From positions 1 to 17,456 of the forward strand of contig CAAELC010000009.1 in the NCBI GenBank assembly GCA_900756715.1: a DNA stretch of 17,456 nt, given 5' to 3'. Each line of letters opens with the position of its first letter. Position 1 is the first letter of the stretch. Made by a program: the position numbers and the translations under genes. This DNA comes from an uncultured Oscillospiraceae bacterium. GTDB lineage: Bacteria; Bacillota; Clostridia; Oscillospirales; Oscillospiraceae. Of the stretch, positions 7,312-15,380 are shown one piece after another. Under the pieces are notes generated by a model that was not told where the DNA came from, made no database searches, and was given only the letters and a program-made list of their open reading frames with translations.

Positions 7312-8145
7312 ATGGCGGAATCATTGGAACTGCTGAAAATGAGGGTGCTGATCAGTTTTTTGAACGAGGATGAACGCACCTGCACCGTTACGGGGCTGGC
7401 GGCCATGCTGGGCGAGGGCAAGCAGAAGGTCAGCCGCATCCTGATGGCGCTGGAGAAGGAGGGACTGCTGGATCGCAGCAACCTGCGCCGCCCCTGCCTG
7501 ACAGCGGAGGGGCAGCAAAAGGCGGCCTATTACGAAGACCGCAGCAGCGTGGTGCTGAACCATCTGCTCTATGAGGGACTGGGCATTGACAATGCAGAAC
7601 GGGACGCCTATGCATGGGCGCTGTATAGTTCGGCCCAAGGCATTGAGCTGATCCGCAGTTCTGAACAGCGCTACCGCGCTAAGTATGAGCTGCGCCGGGT
7701 ACCCCGGTTTACGGGGCAGGAGCTGTGCCGTCATTTCCGGGATGGGGAATACGAGTTTCCCTTCCTGCTGTACAAGGAGCAGGTGGAGCAGGGAAGCAAC
7801 ATCTCTATGGCGAATGCGGGCTTTGCCCATCCGTGTACCATTTCTGTGCGGGATGGGGTGGGAACGGTGCTGCTGCACCCGGTAGAAATGGCGGCTCATT
7901 CGAAGGTTACGGGACGGATTATGCATGGGCGGGTGCGGAATCTGTCCTATTTGCAGGATGACCGGTTTGTCCCTGCGCGGGATGACGGCGGAGTCATTTG
8001 TTTTCCCGCCGGCGCGCTGGAATTTCTGAACATTGGCTCCGGTATGAGCCAGATTCTGCACGGCAGTGTTTGCCTGAAAATGCAGTGTACCGTTGGTACA
8101 CGACACATGCCGGAATCCACCGCTATTTTTACCATCCTGATATGA
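7312..8145 (+). CDS. Candidate haem-sensing regulator: DtxR-like winged helix fused to a NEAT-like domain
   Basis: This is a 277-residue protein with no signal peptide or membrane segment, so it is cytoplasmic. Residues 1-70 read as a winged helix (recognition helix around 35-50, wing 54-65). Residues 75-115 align with the DtxR dimerisation and metal region: GLGIDNAERDAYAWAL against GLDINKVHDEACRWEH. Every DtxR metal ligand is replaced, by my alignment: Met10 by Leu7, His79 by Ser79, Cys102 by Tyr100, Glu105 by Ala103, His106 by Leu104. Residues 144-277 match the two NEAT domains of the downstream surface protein: DGEYEFPFLL, SNISMAN, TISVRDG, then GTVLL, NLSYL, VICFP and a final beta hairpin VCLKMQC...HMPE...IFTILI. 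Met166 and His265 or Met266 are candidate haem ligands. The start is supported by AAGGAGA. It probably represses itself and the downstream operon and responds to haem; this is inference. Confidence 0.75.
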   Translation: MAESLELLKMRVLISFLNEDERTCTVTGLAAMLGEGKQKVSRILMALEKEGLLDRSNLRRPCLTAEGQQKAAYYEDRSSVVLNHLLYEGLGIDNAERDAYAWALYSSAQGIELIRSSEQRYRAKYELRRVPRFTGQELCRHFRDGEYEFPFLLYKEQVEQGSNISMANAGFAHPCTISVRDGVGTVLLHPVEMAAHSKVTGRIMHGRVRNLSYLQDDRFVPARDDGGVICFPAGALEFLNIGSGMSQILHGSVCLKMQCTVGTRHMPESTAIFTILI

Positions 8146-8156
8146 AAATTCTTAGC

Positions 8157-8184
8157 CGCTTGTCACATTAGCGTGACGGGAGCG
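8157..8184 (+). other. Weak hairpin after the regulator gene
   Basis: GTCAC (8162-8166), ATTAGC and GTGAC (8173-8177) form a short stem that can be extended by CGCT/AGCG across an internal loop. There is no following T-tract, so termination is uncertain and read-through into the operon leader is possible. Confidence 0.3.
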
Positions 8185-8262
8185 AGGGTTTGTATAGTCC
8201 GTACGGAGGCAATTTCGGGGAAAGAGGGATGATTTTGTCCTGCCTGCGTGACAAATGGCAAC

Positions 8263-8291
8263 TTGCAGAGTCAGATTGAATGTGGTATGCT
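8263..8291 (+). promoter_or_regulatory. Predicted promoter of the haem-uptake operon
   Basis: TTGCAG (8263-8268), a 17-base spacer and TATGCT (8286-8291), with an extended -10 TGG directly before it. It would give a leader of about 120 bases with the hairpin at 8307-8343 and the operator at 8351-8375. A second possible -10, TATTCT at 8332-8337, lies 13 bases before the operator, much like the spacing at the regulator gene, but lacks a good -35. Confidence 0.5.
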
Positions 8292-8306
8292 TCCTCCGCA
8301 AGCAAA

Positions 8307-8343
8307 GGAAAAAGGAGATGGCCCGCGTGGCTATTCTTTTTCC
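8307..8343 (+). other. Leader hairpin of the haem-uptake operon
   Basis: GGAAAAAG (8307-8314) pairs perfectly with CTTTTTCC (8336-8343). After a two-base bulge, seven further pairs (8317-8323 with 8329-8335, two of them G-U) lead to the five-base loop CGCGT. The 5' arm contains an AAGGAG ribosome-binding-like sequence next to an ATG. There is no T-tract after it, so it is not a simple terminator. Confidence 0.55.
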
Positions 8344-8350
8344 ACGATAG

Positions 8351-8375
8351 TTAGTTGAGGCTAATTGGATTAGCC
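8351..8375. promoter_or_regulatory. Operator-like palindromes in front of the haem-uptake operon
   Basis: TTAGTTGAGGCTAATT (8351-8366) matches the box in front of the regulator gene at 13 of 16 bases and has the TTAG-N6-CTAA core of DtxR-type boxes. It overlaps a second perfect palindrome, GGCTAAT-TGG-ATTAGCC (8359-8375). The half-sites TTAG, CTAA and TTAG begin at 8351, 8361 and 8370, about one helical turn apart, as for two dimers bound side by side. Confidence 0.62.
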
Positions 8376-8416
8376 AAGACAAACTTCGACGGATGAAAAG
8401 GAGGAGCCTGAGAAAC

Positions 8417-11400
8417 ATGACAAAAACAAGACCCAACCTGCTGCATCGGGGCATAGCCCTGCTGCTGGCGCTGGTGATGTGCATGAGCCTTACCTGCGTC
8501 ACGGCCTTTGCGGCAGACAATACCTACGAGGCCGACTATCTGGGCGTGCCAAGCGATGTGGAAGACGGCGTGTATTACGCCACCATCAATCTGAAGTTGG
8601 CCAACAATCCCACCAAATATTCCATGGGGAATGCCGCTCTGCGCGGAAGTGACAGCTTCCGGGCGAATAATCCGACGGATACTGAGTACTCTCCCATTGT
8701 TATCGTGAAGGACGGCAAGGCCACTGCGCTGGTGGAATTTATGCCTATGGGATTTCTGGGTACATACGGCTTCCTGATGGAGATGGAAGGGGTGTATCCC
8801 GGCAGTGCCCAGTGGGGCGTGCCGAATGCAAAAGACCCGGATACGGTGTTCACTGCAACCCAGACCCTGACTTATCACAAAACACAGGATGGCGCTGTGG
8901 TATATGACCCGTACAACGATCCTGATTCTGAAAGCAAGTTTGACGGCAGCAGAAAGCGGCCCGCCGGATTCGGGAGGGAAGAAAGCTATCCCAATATCGT
9001 GGATCAGCCGTACAGCCATCTGCTGGCGGTGGACGCCACCCCTGTGTCTATCAAATACGATGACTATGTAGCGCCCACTAAGGCGGCGGAATATGACGGA
9101 GAGAATGCGGCATTCTGCCATGTATTTGTTCCCGTTATGTTCTCCATTTCCGCTTCTTCCGGTGACCAGTATGCCCGGCTGCAGGTGGATTGGACGGGCC
9201 TGAGAAAGATTGACGATCCCGAAAGCAATGTCCAATACATGCTCTATCAGGCCAGCCAGACCGACACTACCGGCTGCAAAGAGAGCGCTGTGTCTGCGTT
9301 CAACGCTGCCTATGAGGAAGTGCGCACTGCACTGGAGAATATCTGGCCCGACCAGCAGCTGACTGTGAACAGCAGCACGAACCGGCCTGCTTTGAACCAG
9401 AAAACCTGCACCGAGGCTGAGCAGACTGCCATGGCTCAAAAATTGCGGGCTGCCATTGACGGCCTGCATGCCGCCGACACTACGGCGCTGTCCGAACTGG
9501 TAAGCAGAGCCAAGGCGCTGGACGGCAGCAAGTATTCCGCTACCTCCTATCAGGCTGTAACCGATGCAATTGCCGCCGCCGAGATGCTGCTGGCAGACAG
9601 CAGCGCCACACAGGAGCAGGTAGACGAGCAGGCAGCTGCCCTGCAGACTGCCATAGACGCTTTGCAGCTGGATGTGGACGAAAACGGCTGGGACGGTGTT
9701 ACTGTGAAGGAACCGCAGGTTTCCTCCTCCGGCAGTGTGGATATCACCTGCGCCGAGGAGCTTGCGTGGCTGGCCCAGCAGGTGAACAGCGGCAAGACTT
9801 TCTCTCTTGTAAATCTGGAAAGTGACATTGACCTGAATAACCGCGCCTGGACGGCCATCGGAACCAAGGACAATCCTTTTACCGCCGAGTTCTATGGCTG
9901 GGGTCATACCGTCAGCGGGCTGAATATCAGTGCTGACGCAGACTATCAGGGCCTGTTTGGCTATGTGAAAGGAACTGACAGTGAGAATGCCATCATCAGC
10001 GATCTGACGGTGGACGGCTTCATCAACACCAAGGCCAGTGATGTCGGCGGTGTGGTGGGGTATGCCCAGTATACCAAGCTGGAAAATCTGACCAGCCATG
10101 TAACCATCGCGGTGGAACGCAAAAGCAACAATGACACGATTGGTGTTGTGGGCGGCATCGTGGGTGAGCTGATTCGCGGAAACATCACGCACTGCGTCAA
10201 CACCGGCGACATTACAGCGGAGAAGCAGGAGAAGGTTGGCGGCGTGGTTGGATATGTGTCCACAGCCAATATTACAAAATCCGGTAACTCCGGCAAGATT
10301 GTCTGCGGAGGCTATTCCGGCGGCGTGGCGGGCCTGTACGCTGTGTCCAGCGGCGCGAAAACCAAAACCATTGTGAATTGCTACAACACGGGCGATGTGG
10401 TGTCCACCGGCACGCAGGTGGGCGGCATTGTAGGCCAGTGCAATTCCTTTACCAAAGAAGACAACACCATGCTGATGATCAGCTATGTGTATAACACCGG
10501 CACGGTGTCCGGACAGAGCGCCATGGGTGGTATCGCGGGCAGCTTTACCGGCAGTATCATGTATTATGTGAACCGAGCCTATAACGCGGGAACTGTGAAT
10601 GCCTCCGGCACATCCAACATCGGAGCGCTGGTTGGCAATCTGGGCGACGGTATGATGTTCTACAGCTACGCTCTGGAAAACAGCGCAGAGGAGCTGTGCG
10701 TCAAGGGCAGCGGCGCTCTGGTCAGCAGCAGCGCTTTCCAGACGGAAGATTGGTTTAAGTCCGATGCGTTCTTTGCCTCCATGGACAGCAAGGGCGAGTA
10801 TTTTGCCGAGGATACCGAAAGCATGAACGGCGGATATCCCGTTCTGCTATTCCAGTTGGATGACCTGCTGCAGCAGACCAAGGCCGATGCCATCGCCGAG
10901 CTTGCGGCGTATAAGAGCCTGGACAGCTATAAAGGTCTGTCCCGGACGGCGGTCGAGCAGGTTAAGACGACTGCTGCTGCCGCCATCACCAATGCAGCCA
11001 CTGCCGGAGAGGTGGCGCAGCTGCTGGCACAGGCTAAGGCTGATCTGGATGCTATCCCCAACGATGCCAACTATGGGCTTGATGTGACTGCGCTGAAGGA
11101 AAAGCTGGCACAGGCCAAGGAACTGGAAGCCAATGGTGGGGACCTGTATACACAGGATAGCTGGAACAGCTTCACGGCCACCATCGCGGGGATTGACTAC
11201 CTGCTGGAAAGCGGCTTTGGCACGCAGGAGAAGGTAGACACCTATCTGGGCTACCTGACGAACAACATGGAGAAGCTGACCTATCGCGATGCGGACTATA
11301 CGGCCGTGGATGAGGCCCTTACCTCCATCCCCGCTGATCTGAGCAGCTACACCGATGAGACGGTACAGGCCGTTACCGACGCGAAGAACGCCGTGGTGCG

Positions 11401-12604
11401 CGGCAAGAATATTACCGAGCAGGCGCAGGTGGATGACATGGCTGCCGCCATTCGTGAGGCGGTTTCCAAACTGGCGAAGAAAAATACGGAGGGACAGCTG
11501 GACTTCACTGCACTGGAAGACGGTGTGTATGCCATCGATTTTTCCATGGTGAAAATGAACAGAACCGACCTGTCCATGTCCAATGATGCGGTAAATCACA
11601 CCGCTAAGCTGACCGTGAAGAACGGCGCCTATTCCCTGACAATCAATTTCAAGGGCCTGCACTATCTCAACCGGTTTGGTTATCTGGCCAAGCTGTCTTA
11701 CTATGACAATGGCTACACCTATGGTCAGTACGGCGCGGTGAGCGGTACGCTGCTGCCTGCGACGGTGCTTTCCTACCAGAAGAATGCGGATGGAAGCGAT
11801 GTGAAGGATGAGTTCAATGTGCCCGGCGGCAGCGCCGAAGGCATGCTCTATCCCCAGAGCATTTCCTTCCCGCTGGTGGATACCGCCCGGCAGGATGCGG
11901 ACGGCTTCGTACCCCTGCATGTGTTTGTGCCGGTGATGGAGGATATTTCCGACGGTTCCGGCGATCAGGATGTGCTGATGAAGCTGGATCGCACCTCCTT
12001 GAAGAAGACCACCGAGGATGACCCTGCCTTCCAGCCGGATGAGCCGGAGGAGCTGTCTCCCGCCGTAGATTACACCGATTCTGCTACCGGCTTGCGGGTG
12101 CAGGCGGACAAGGGTACGCTGCCCAAAGGGGGGCAGGTTGTTGTGACCGAGAGCCGGCAGGGAGCGGCTTATGACAGCGCCGGCAAGGAGCTGGAGAGCG
12201 TGGGACGGAAGTTCCGTCTGTACGATGTAAAGTTCCTGGACAAAGACGGTAATGAGGTTACCCCCACCGGCACCGTAACGCTGAGCCTGCCCATCCCCGC
12301 CGGATATGACACAACCAAGCTGGCCATGTACCGTCTGTCCGACAGCGGCAAGACGCTGGTGCGCGGCACGGTGAGCGACGGCTACTACACCGCTGTTACC
12401 AAGACCGGCGGCAGCTATGCGCTGGTGGAAACCGGCAGCACAATCACCGATGGCCAGAATACTGCGAACCAGCAGCCCGGCGCGAATGCACCGCAGACCG
12501 GAGAAGCCGGTGTTCTGAACTGGATGCTGCTGGCTGTGGCCGCCGTGGGCGCCGCAGGTGTCACGGTGGTGTGCACTAAGCGCAAGAACGAAATGGGAGA
12601 ATAA
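8417..12604 (+). CDS. Sortase-anchored haem-binding surface protein with two NEAT domains, GLUG and FIVAR-like repeats
   Basis: This 1395-residue secreted protein probably captures haem at the cell wall, like streptococcal Shr. The start at 8417 is preferred over the in-frame ATG at 8393 because AAAGGAGG (8398-8405) precedes it. In order it has a signal peptide ending TAFA (residues 1-32), NEAT domain 1 (about 49-265) and a helical FIVAR-like spacer (about 354-417). A beta-rich region with GLUG-type repeats follows (about 438-812; GGVVGY, GGIVGE, GGVAGL, GGIAGS), then more FIVAR-like helices (815-1022), NEAT domain 2 (1027-1197) and an Ig-like domain (1212-1339). The end is NAPQTG (1357-1362), a hydrophobic stretch and a KRKNE tail, a sorting signal. 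The usual YxxxY haem motif is not obvious in either NEAT domain. First gene of the operon, with shp starting four bases after its stop. Confidence 0.88.
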   Translation: MTKTRPNLLHRGIALLLALVMCMSLTCVTAFAADNTYEADYLGVPSDVEDGVYYATINLKLANNPTKYSMGNAALRGSDSFRANNPTDTEYSPIVIVKDGKATALVEFMPMGFLGTYGFLMEMEGVYPGSAQWGVPNAKDPDTVFTATQTLTYHKTQDGAVVYDPYNDPDSESKFDGSRKRPAGFGREESYPNIVDQPYSHLLAVDATPVSIKYDDYVAPTKAAEYDGENAAFCHVFVPVMFSISASSGDQYARLQVDWTGLRKIDDPESNVQYMLYQASQTDTTGCKESAVSAFNAAYEEVRTALENIWPDQQLTVNSSTNRPALNQKTCTEAEQTAMAQKLRAAIDGLHAADTTALSELVSRAKALDGSKYSATSYQAVTDAIAAAEMLLADSSATQEQVDEQAAALQTAIDALQLDVDENGWDGVTVKEPQVSSSGSVDITCAEELAWLAQQVNSGKTFSLVNLESDIDLNNRAWTAIGTKDNPFTAEFYGWGHTVSGLNISADADYQGLFGYVKGTDSENAIISDLTVDGFINTKASDVGGVVGYAQYTKLENLTSHVTIAVERKSNNDTIGVVGGIVGELIRGNITHCVNTGDITAEKQEKVGGVVGYVSTANITKSGNSGKIVCGGYSGGVAGLYAVSSGAKTKTIVNCYNTGDVVSTGTQVGGIVGQCNSFTKEDNTMLMISYVYNTGTVSGQSAMGGIAGSFTGSIMYYVNRAYNAGTVNASGTSNIGALVGNLGDGMMFYSYALENSAEELCVKGSGALVSSSAFQTEDWFKSDAFFASMDSKGEYFAEDTESMNGGYPVLLFQLDDLLQQTKADAIAELAAYKSLDSYKGLSRTAVEQVKTTAAAAITNAATAGEVAQLLAQAKADLDAIPNDANYGLDVTALKEKLAQAKELEANGGDLYTQDSWNSFTATIAGIDYLLESGFGTQEKVDTYLGYLTNNMEKLTYRDADYTAVDEALTSIPADLSSYTDETVQAVTDAKNAVVRGKNITEQAQVDDMAAAIREAVSKLAKKNTEGQLDFTALEDGVYAIDFSMVKMNRTDLSMSNDAVNHTAKLTVKNGAYSLTINFKGLHYLNRFGYLAKLSYYDNGYTYGQYGAVSGTLLPATVLSYQKNADGSDVKDEFNVPGGSAEGMLYPQSISFPLVDTARQDADGFVPLHVFVPVMEDISDGSGDQDVLMKLDRTSLKKTTEDDPAFQPDEPEELSPAVDYTDSATGLRVQADKGTLPKGGQVVVTESRQGAAYDSAGKELESVGRKFRLYDVKFLDKDGNEVTPTGTVTLSLPIPAGYDTTKLAMYRLSDSGKTLVRGTVSDGYYTAVTKTGGSYALVETGSTITDGQNTANQQPGANAPQTGEAGVLNWMLLAVAAVGAAGVTVVCTKRKNEMGE

Positions 12605-12607
12605 ATC

Positions 12608-13477
12608 ATGAAAAAATACTGCACGAAAATGCTTCGGGTATTGTGCGGTATAGCGGTCATGCTCGCCCTTGGGGCGGGCATGTCTGCTGTACCGGTGTTA
12701 GCGGCCTCTAATGGAATTTATCTGGCCACGGCTACCCCTCATTACCGCCATCCTGTTACCGGCGTTATCGAAGACGCAGGCGGCGACGGCTCGGCGGTGC
12801 TGGGACAATCCATGACTGAATCCGCGTTGGACCGGCAGGCACTGGTAGAAGTTGATCCGGAGGGAAACACCTATGTTACGATTCGGATGAAATTGATGGA
12901 TAATATCGAAAACCCTACCTTTCAGGTGGATGGAAGCAGCGTGTCCGCCTCGCTGATGCAGGAGGACTACAGCGTGAATACCGCGGATTTCCGCATGCGG
13001 GTAAACAGTGAGGATTCGATAATCCGCTGCTCCATGTATGTGGTGCCTATGGGGAGACAGGTGGTGTTTTACATCACGGTGTCCGGCCTGTATGAGGGCA
13101 GCGGTGACTTTATTACCAGCGTGTCTGTGGTAGACACCCCCGCTCAGCCGACAGCACCTGCTGAGGACAACAGCCAATCTTCCGGCGGGAGCGACAGCGT
13201 GCAGCCGGGACAGACCGACGAAACCGCCGAGGGAAATGAGGATAAAACCGGAGAAACGAAGAATGACGCCGGGAATAAAAACGATGAAAAGAAGGACGAA
13301 ACACAGCACACAGGTCTGCAGGAGTTCGATGAGAGCGGAAAACAGGTGACAGACAGCGAAAAGACGGCTAAAAACACATCTTCTGCCAATGTGGTACTGT
13401 ATGTGCTGCTGGGAGGCGCTGTGGTGGTGGCCTGCGCGGCCGTGTGGTACTTCGGCTTTTTTCGGAAAAAGAAATAA
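12608..13477 (+). CDS. shp: Shp-like haem-binding surface protein
   Basis: This 289-residue membrane-tethered protein is predicted to take haem from the NEAT protein and deliver it to the lipoprotein encoded next. It has a signal peptide (1-32, ending VLA) and a Shp-type beta-sandwich domain (about 37-175). The motifs GIYLATATPHYRHPVTG, GQSMTES and IIRCSMYVVPMGRQVVFYI are characteristic of haem-binding Shp domain proteins. Met69 and Met148 are candidates for the two axial Met ligands known in streptococcal Shp (Met66 and Met153). A low-complexity linker rich in D, E, K, N, S and T (178-258) follows, then one membrane helix (261-284) and an RKKK tail. It begins four bases after the preceding stop, so translation is probably coupled. 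Confidence 0.85.
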   Translation: MKKYCTKMLRVLCGIAVMLALGAGMSAVPVLAASNGIYLATATPHYRHPVTGVIEDAGGDGSAVLGQSMTESALDRQALVEVDPEGNTYVTIRMKLMDNIENPTFQVDGSSVSASLMQEDYSVNTADFRMRVNSEDSIIRCSMYVVPMGRQVVFYITVSGLYEGSGDFITSVSVVDTPAQPTAPAEDNSQSSGGSDSVQPGQTDETAEGNEDKTGETKNDAGNKNDEKKDETQHTGLQEFDESGKQVTDSEKTAKNTSSANVVLYVLLGGAVVVACAAVWYFGFFRKKK

Positions 13478-13489
13478 GGAGGCGCAGCT

Positions 13490-14377
13490 ATGAAACGAAT
13501 TGCGGCGCTGGTACTGGCGGCGGTGATGGCGCTGTCGCTCATCGGATGTGTGAATCAACACCCGGAGGAAGATAAGCAGGAAACGGAAAATTCCGGGGAA
13601 GTGCGTCTGGTGGCTACTTCCCCGGCGGTGGCGCAGATTTGCAGCAGGCTGGGACTTTCTTTGGTGGGCGTGTGCCAGACTTCCAGTACGCTGCCGGAAG
13701 AGTACCAGGATCTGCCCAAGGTGGGCATGGCCATGAATCCGGATCTGGAGATTCTGAAGTCACTGGAGCCGGACTATGTGCTCTCACCCAATTCGCTGCA
13801 ATCTGATTTGCAGCCCAAGTACGCCTCTATCGGGGTCAAGAGCCTGTTTCTCGACTTGAAAAGCGTGGAGGGAATGTATGCTTCCATCCAGGGACTAGGC
13901 GAGAAATTTGGAAAGACTGAGGAAGCAAACGCCATGCTGACGGAATTTGACGCCTTTATGGAGGCCTACCGCAGCCGCAGCAGCGGTAAGGAAAGCCCCC
14001 GGGTGCTGGTGCTGATGGGATTGCCGGGTTCTTATATCGTGGCAACGGAGAGCAGCTATGTGGGGAGTCTTGTGAAGCTGGCCGGAGGAGAAAACATCTA
14101 TGGCGACGGAGACGGGGAGGAGTTCCTTACCGCCAACACCGAGGATATGCAGGCCAAAGACCCGGACATCATCCTGCGCGCGGCGCACGCCCTGCCGGAT
14201 CAGGTGCGGCAGATGTTTGCTTCGGAGTTTGAGACAAACGATGTGTGGAAGCACTTCCGGGCTGTGGAGGAGGGACGGGTTTATGACCTTGACCCGGCGC
14301 TGTTCAACATGAGTGCCAACTTCAGCTACGGAGACGCTCTGGAGGCTTTGCAGCCCATGCTGTATGGCGTGGGATAA
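13490..14377 (+). CDS. isdE: Haem ABC transporter substrate-binding lipoprotein (IsdE/HtsA-like)
   Basis: This 295-residue lipoprotein is the membrane-anchored receptor that accepts haem from Shp and hands it to the permease. The lipobox LIGC places the lipidated cysteine at residue 20, followed by a polar linker. Two lobes of a type III (FecB/BtuF-like) binding protein follow, joined by a long helix near residues 135-165. GMAMNPDLEILKSLEPDYVLS is typical of the IsdE/HtsA family. Met82 and His233 both lie four positions beyond the haem ligands Met78 and His229 of S. aureus IsdE as I recall them, so they are the likely axial pair. An AAGGAGG site lies in the 12-base gap after shp; the permease gene starts ten bases after the stop. 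Confidence 0.92.
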   Translation: MKRIAALVLAAVMALSLIGCVNQHPEEDKQETENSGEVRLVATSPAVAQICSRLGLSLVGVCQTSSTLPEEYQDLPKVGMAMNPDLEILKSLEPDYVLSPNSLQSDLQPKYASIGVKSLFLDLKSVEGMYASIQGLGEKFGKTEEANAMLTEFDAFMEAYRSRSSGKESPRVLVLMGLPGSYIVATESSYVGSLVKLAGGENIYGDGDGEEFLTANTEDMQAKDPDIILRAAHALPDQVRQMFASEFETNDVWKHFRAVEEGRVYDLDPALFNMSANFSYGDALEALQPMLYGVG

Positions 14378-14387
14378 GGAGGCGGCA

Positions 14388-15380
14388 GTGAAGACATCAC
14401 AGAAAAGAATGCTGGCCTTTGTGCTGACGGCGGCGGGGCTGGTGGGACTTTTGCTATGGGCTGTGAACACCGGCAGCTTGCAGGTGTCGGTGGGGCAGTT
14501 GTTCAGAGGGCTGTTTGTGGCCTATGACAAAACGGTGGCAACCATTTATGATCTGCGATTTCCACGCATTTTTATTGCGCTGATGGGCGGGGCTGCCACG
14601 GCGGTTTCAGGCGTTTTGCTGCAGGCGGTGATGAAAAACCCGCTGGCAGACCCGGGAATCATCGGGGTCAGTTCCGGCGCCAGCTTGACGGCGGTGCTGA
14701 TTACGGCATTTGTACCGTCACTGTATCTGCTGACGCCGCTGCTGGCCTTTCTGGGCGGTATGCTGGCCTTTGCGCTGGTATACAGCCTGTCCTGGAAGGG
14801 AGGGCTTTCGCCGCTGCGGATTATTCTGGTGGGCGTGGCGGTGGATGCCATGTTTACCGGCCTGATGAGTGCCTTTAACTCCGGTACCGGCAGTAGCTAT
14901 TCCGGCGTGGCCAGCATTGTGAACGCCAATATTACCCAGAAGACATGGGATGATTTCCGGACGCTGGCGGTGTATGCGGCGGTTGGGCTGATAGCCTCTC
15001 TGTTTGTAACGGGGCGATGCAATCTGCTGGCGTTGGAGGACAGAACGGCCCAGAGCTTGGGCGTGCATGTGACGGGCAGCCGAATCGTAATTTCTGTTAT
15101 CGGCGTGCTGCTGGCATCCATTTCCACGGCGGTCATCGGGCCAATTAGTTTTCTGGGGCTGATCGTGCCGCACATTGCCCGGCTGCTGGTAGGCAGCGAT
15201 CACCGGGTGTTGGTTCCCTATTCCATGGTGCTGGGTGCGTTTACGCTGCTGCTGGCAGACACGGTGGGACGCACCATTGCGGCACCCTATGAAATCAGTG
15301 CGGCAGTGGTGATGTCGGTGATTGGCGGCCCGTTCTTTATTCTGCTGCTGAGGAGGTCGAAGCAAGGCTATGGCGGATGA
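14388..15380 (+). CDS. isdF: Haem ABC transporter permease (FecCD/BtuC family)
   Basis: This 330-residue polytopic membrane protein, expected to work as a homodimer, forms the haem channel of the importer. The family signature NPLADPGIIGVSSGA appears near residue 84. GPISFLGLIVPHIARLLVGS near 248 forms the coupling region that touches the ATPase, and RLLVGSDHR with LADTVGR follows. About nine or ten hydrophobic helices are visible. The start is GTG at 14388, supported by AAGGAGG five bases upstream; the longer in-frame ATG at 14313 would run far into isdE and has no such site. Its last 11 bases overlap the ATPase gene, indicating translational coupling. Confidence 0.92.
   Translation: MKTSQKRMLAFVLTAAGLVGLLLWAVNTGSLQVSVGQLFRGLFVAYDKTVATIYDLRFPRIFIALMGGAATAVSGVLLQAVMKNPLADPGIIGVSSGASLTAVLITAFVPSLYLLTPLLAFLGGMLAFALVYSLSWKGGLSPLRIILVGVAVDAMFTGLMSAFNSGTGSSYSGVASIVNANITQKTWDDFRTLAVYAAVGLIASLFVTGRCNLLALEDRTAQSLGVHVTGSRIVISVIGVLLASISTAVIGPISFLGLIVPHIARLLVGSDHRVLVPYSMVLGAFTLLLADTVGRTIAAPYEISAAVVMSVIGGPFFILLLRRSKQGYGG

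Noticed and set aside
8198..8207. Short palindrome TCCGTACGGA in the operon upstream region
   Set aside because: A ten-base palindrome far from the promoter elements is expected by chance often enough, and no partner site was seen.
8318..8350. Tiny open frame of ten codons (MARVAILFPR) in the haem operon leader
   Set aside because: The AAGGAG sequence abuts its ATG with no proper spacing and lies inside a hairpin. A leader peptide cannot be excluded, but the evidence is too weak to call a gene.
8351..10192. A 613-codon open frame on the minus strand opposite the NEAT surface protein gene
   Set aside because: It is a shadow of the NEAT gene. The composition is unnatural, there is no ribosome binding site, and the plus-strand gene has a signal peptide and recognisable domains.
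14313..14387. Longer in-frame ATG start of the permease
   Set aside because: It would overlap isdE by 65 bases with no ribosome binding site, whereas AAGGAGG precedes the GTG at 14388.
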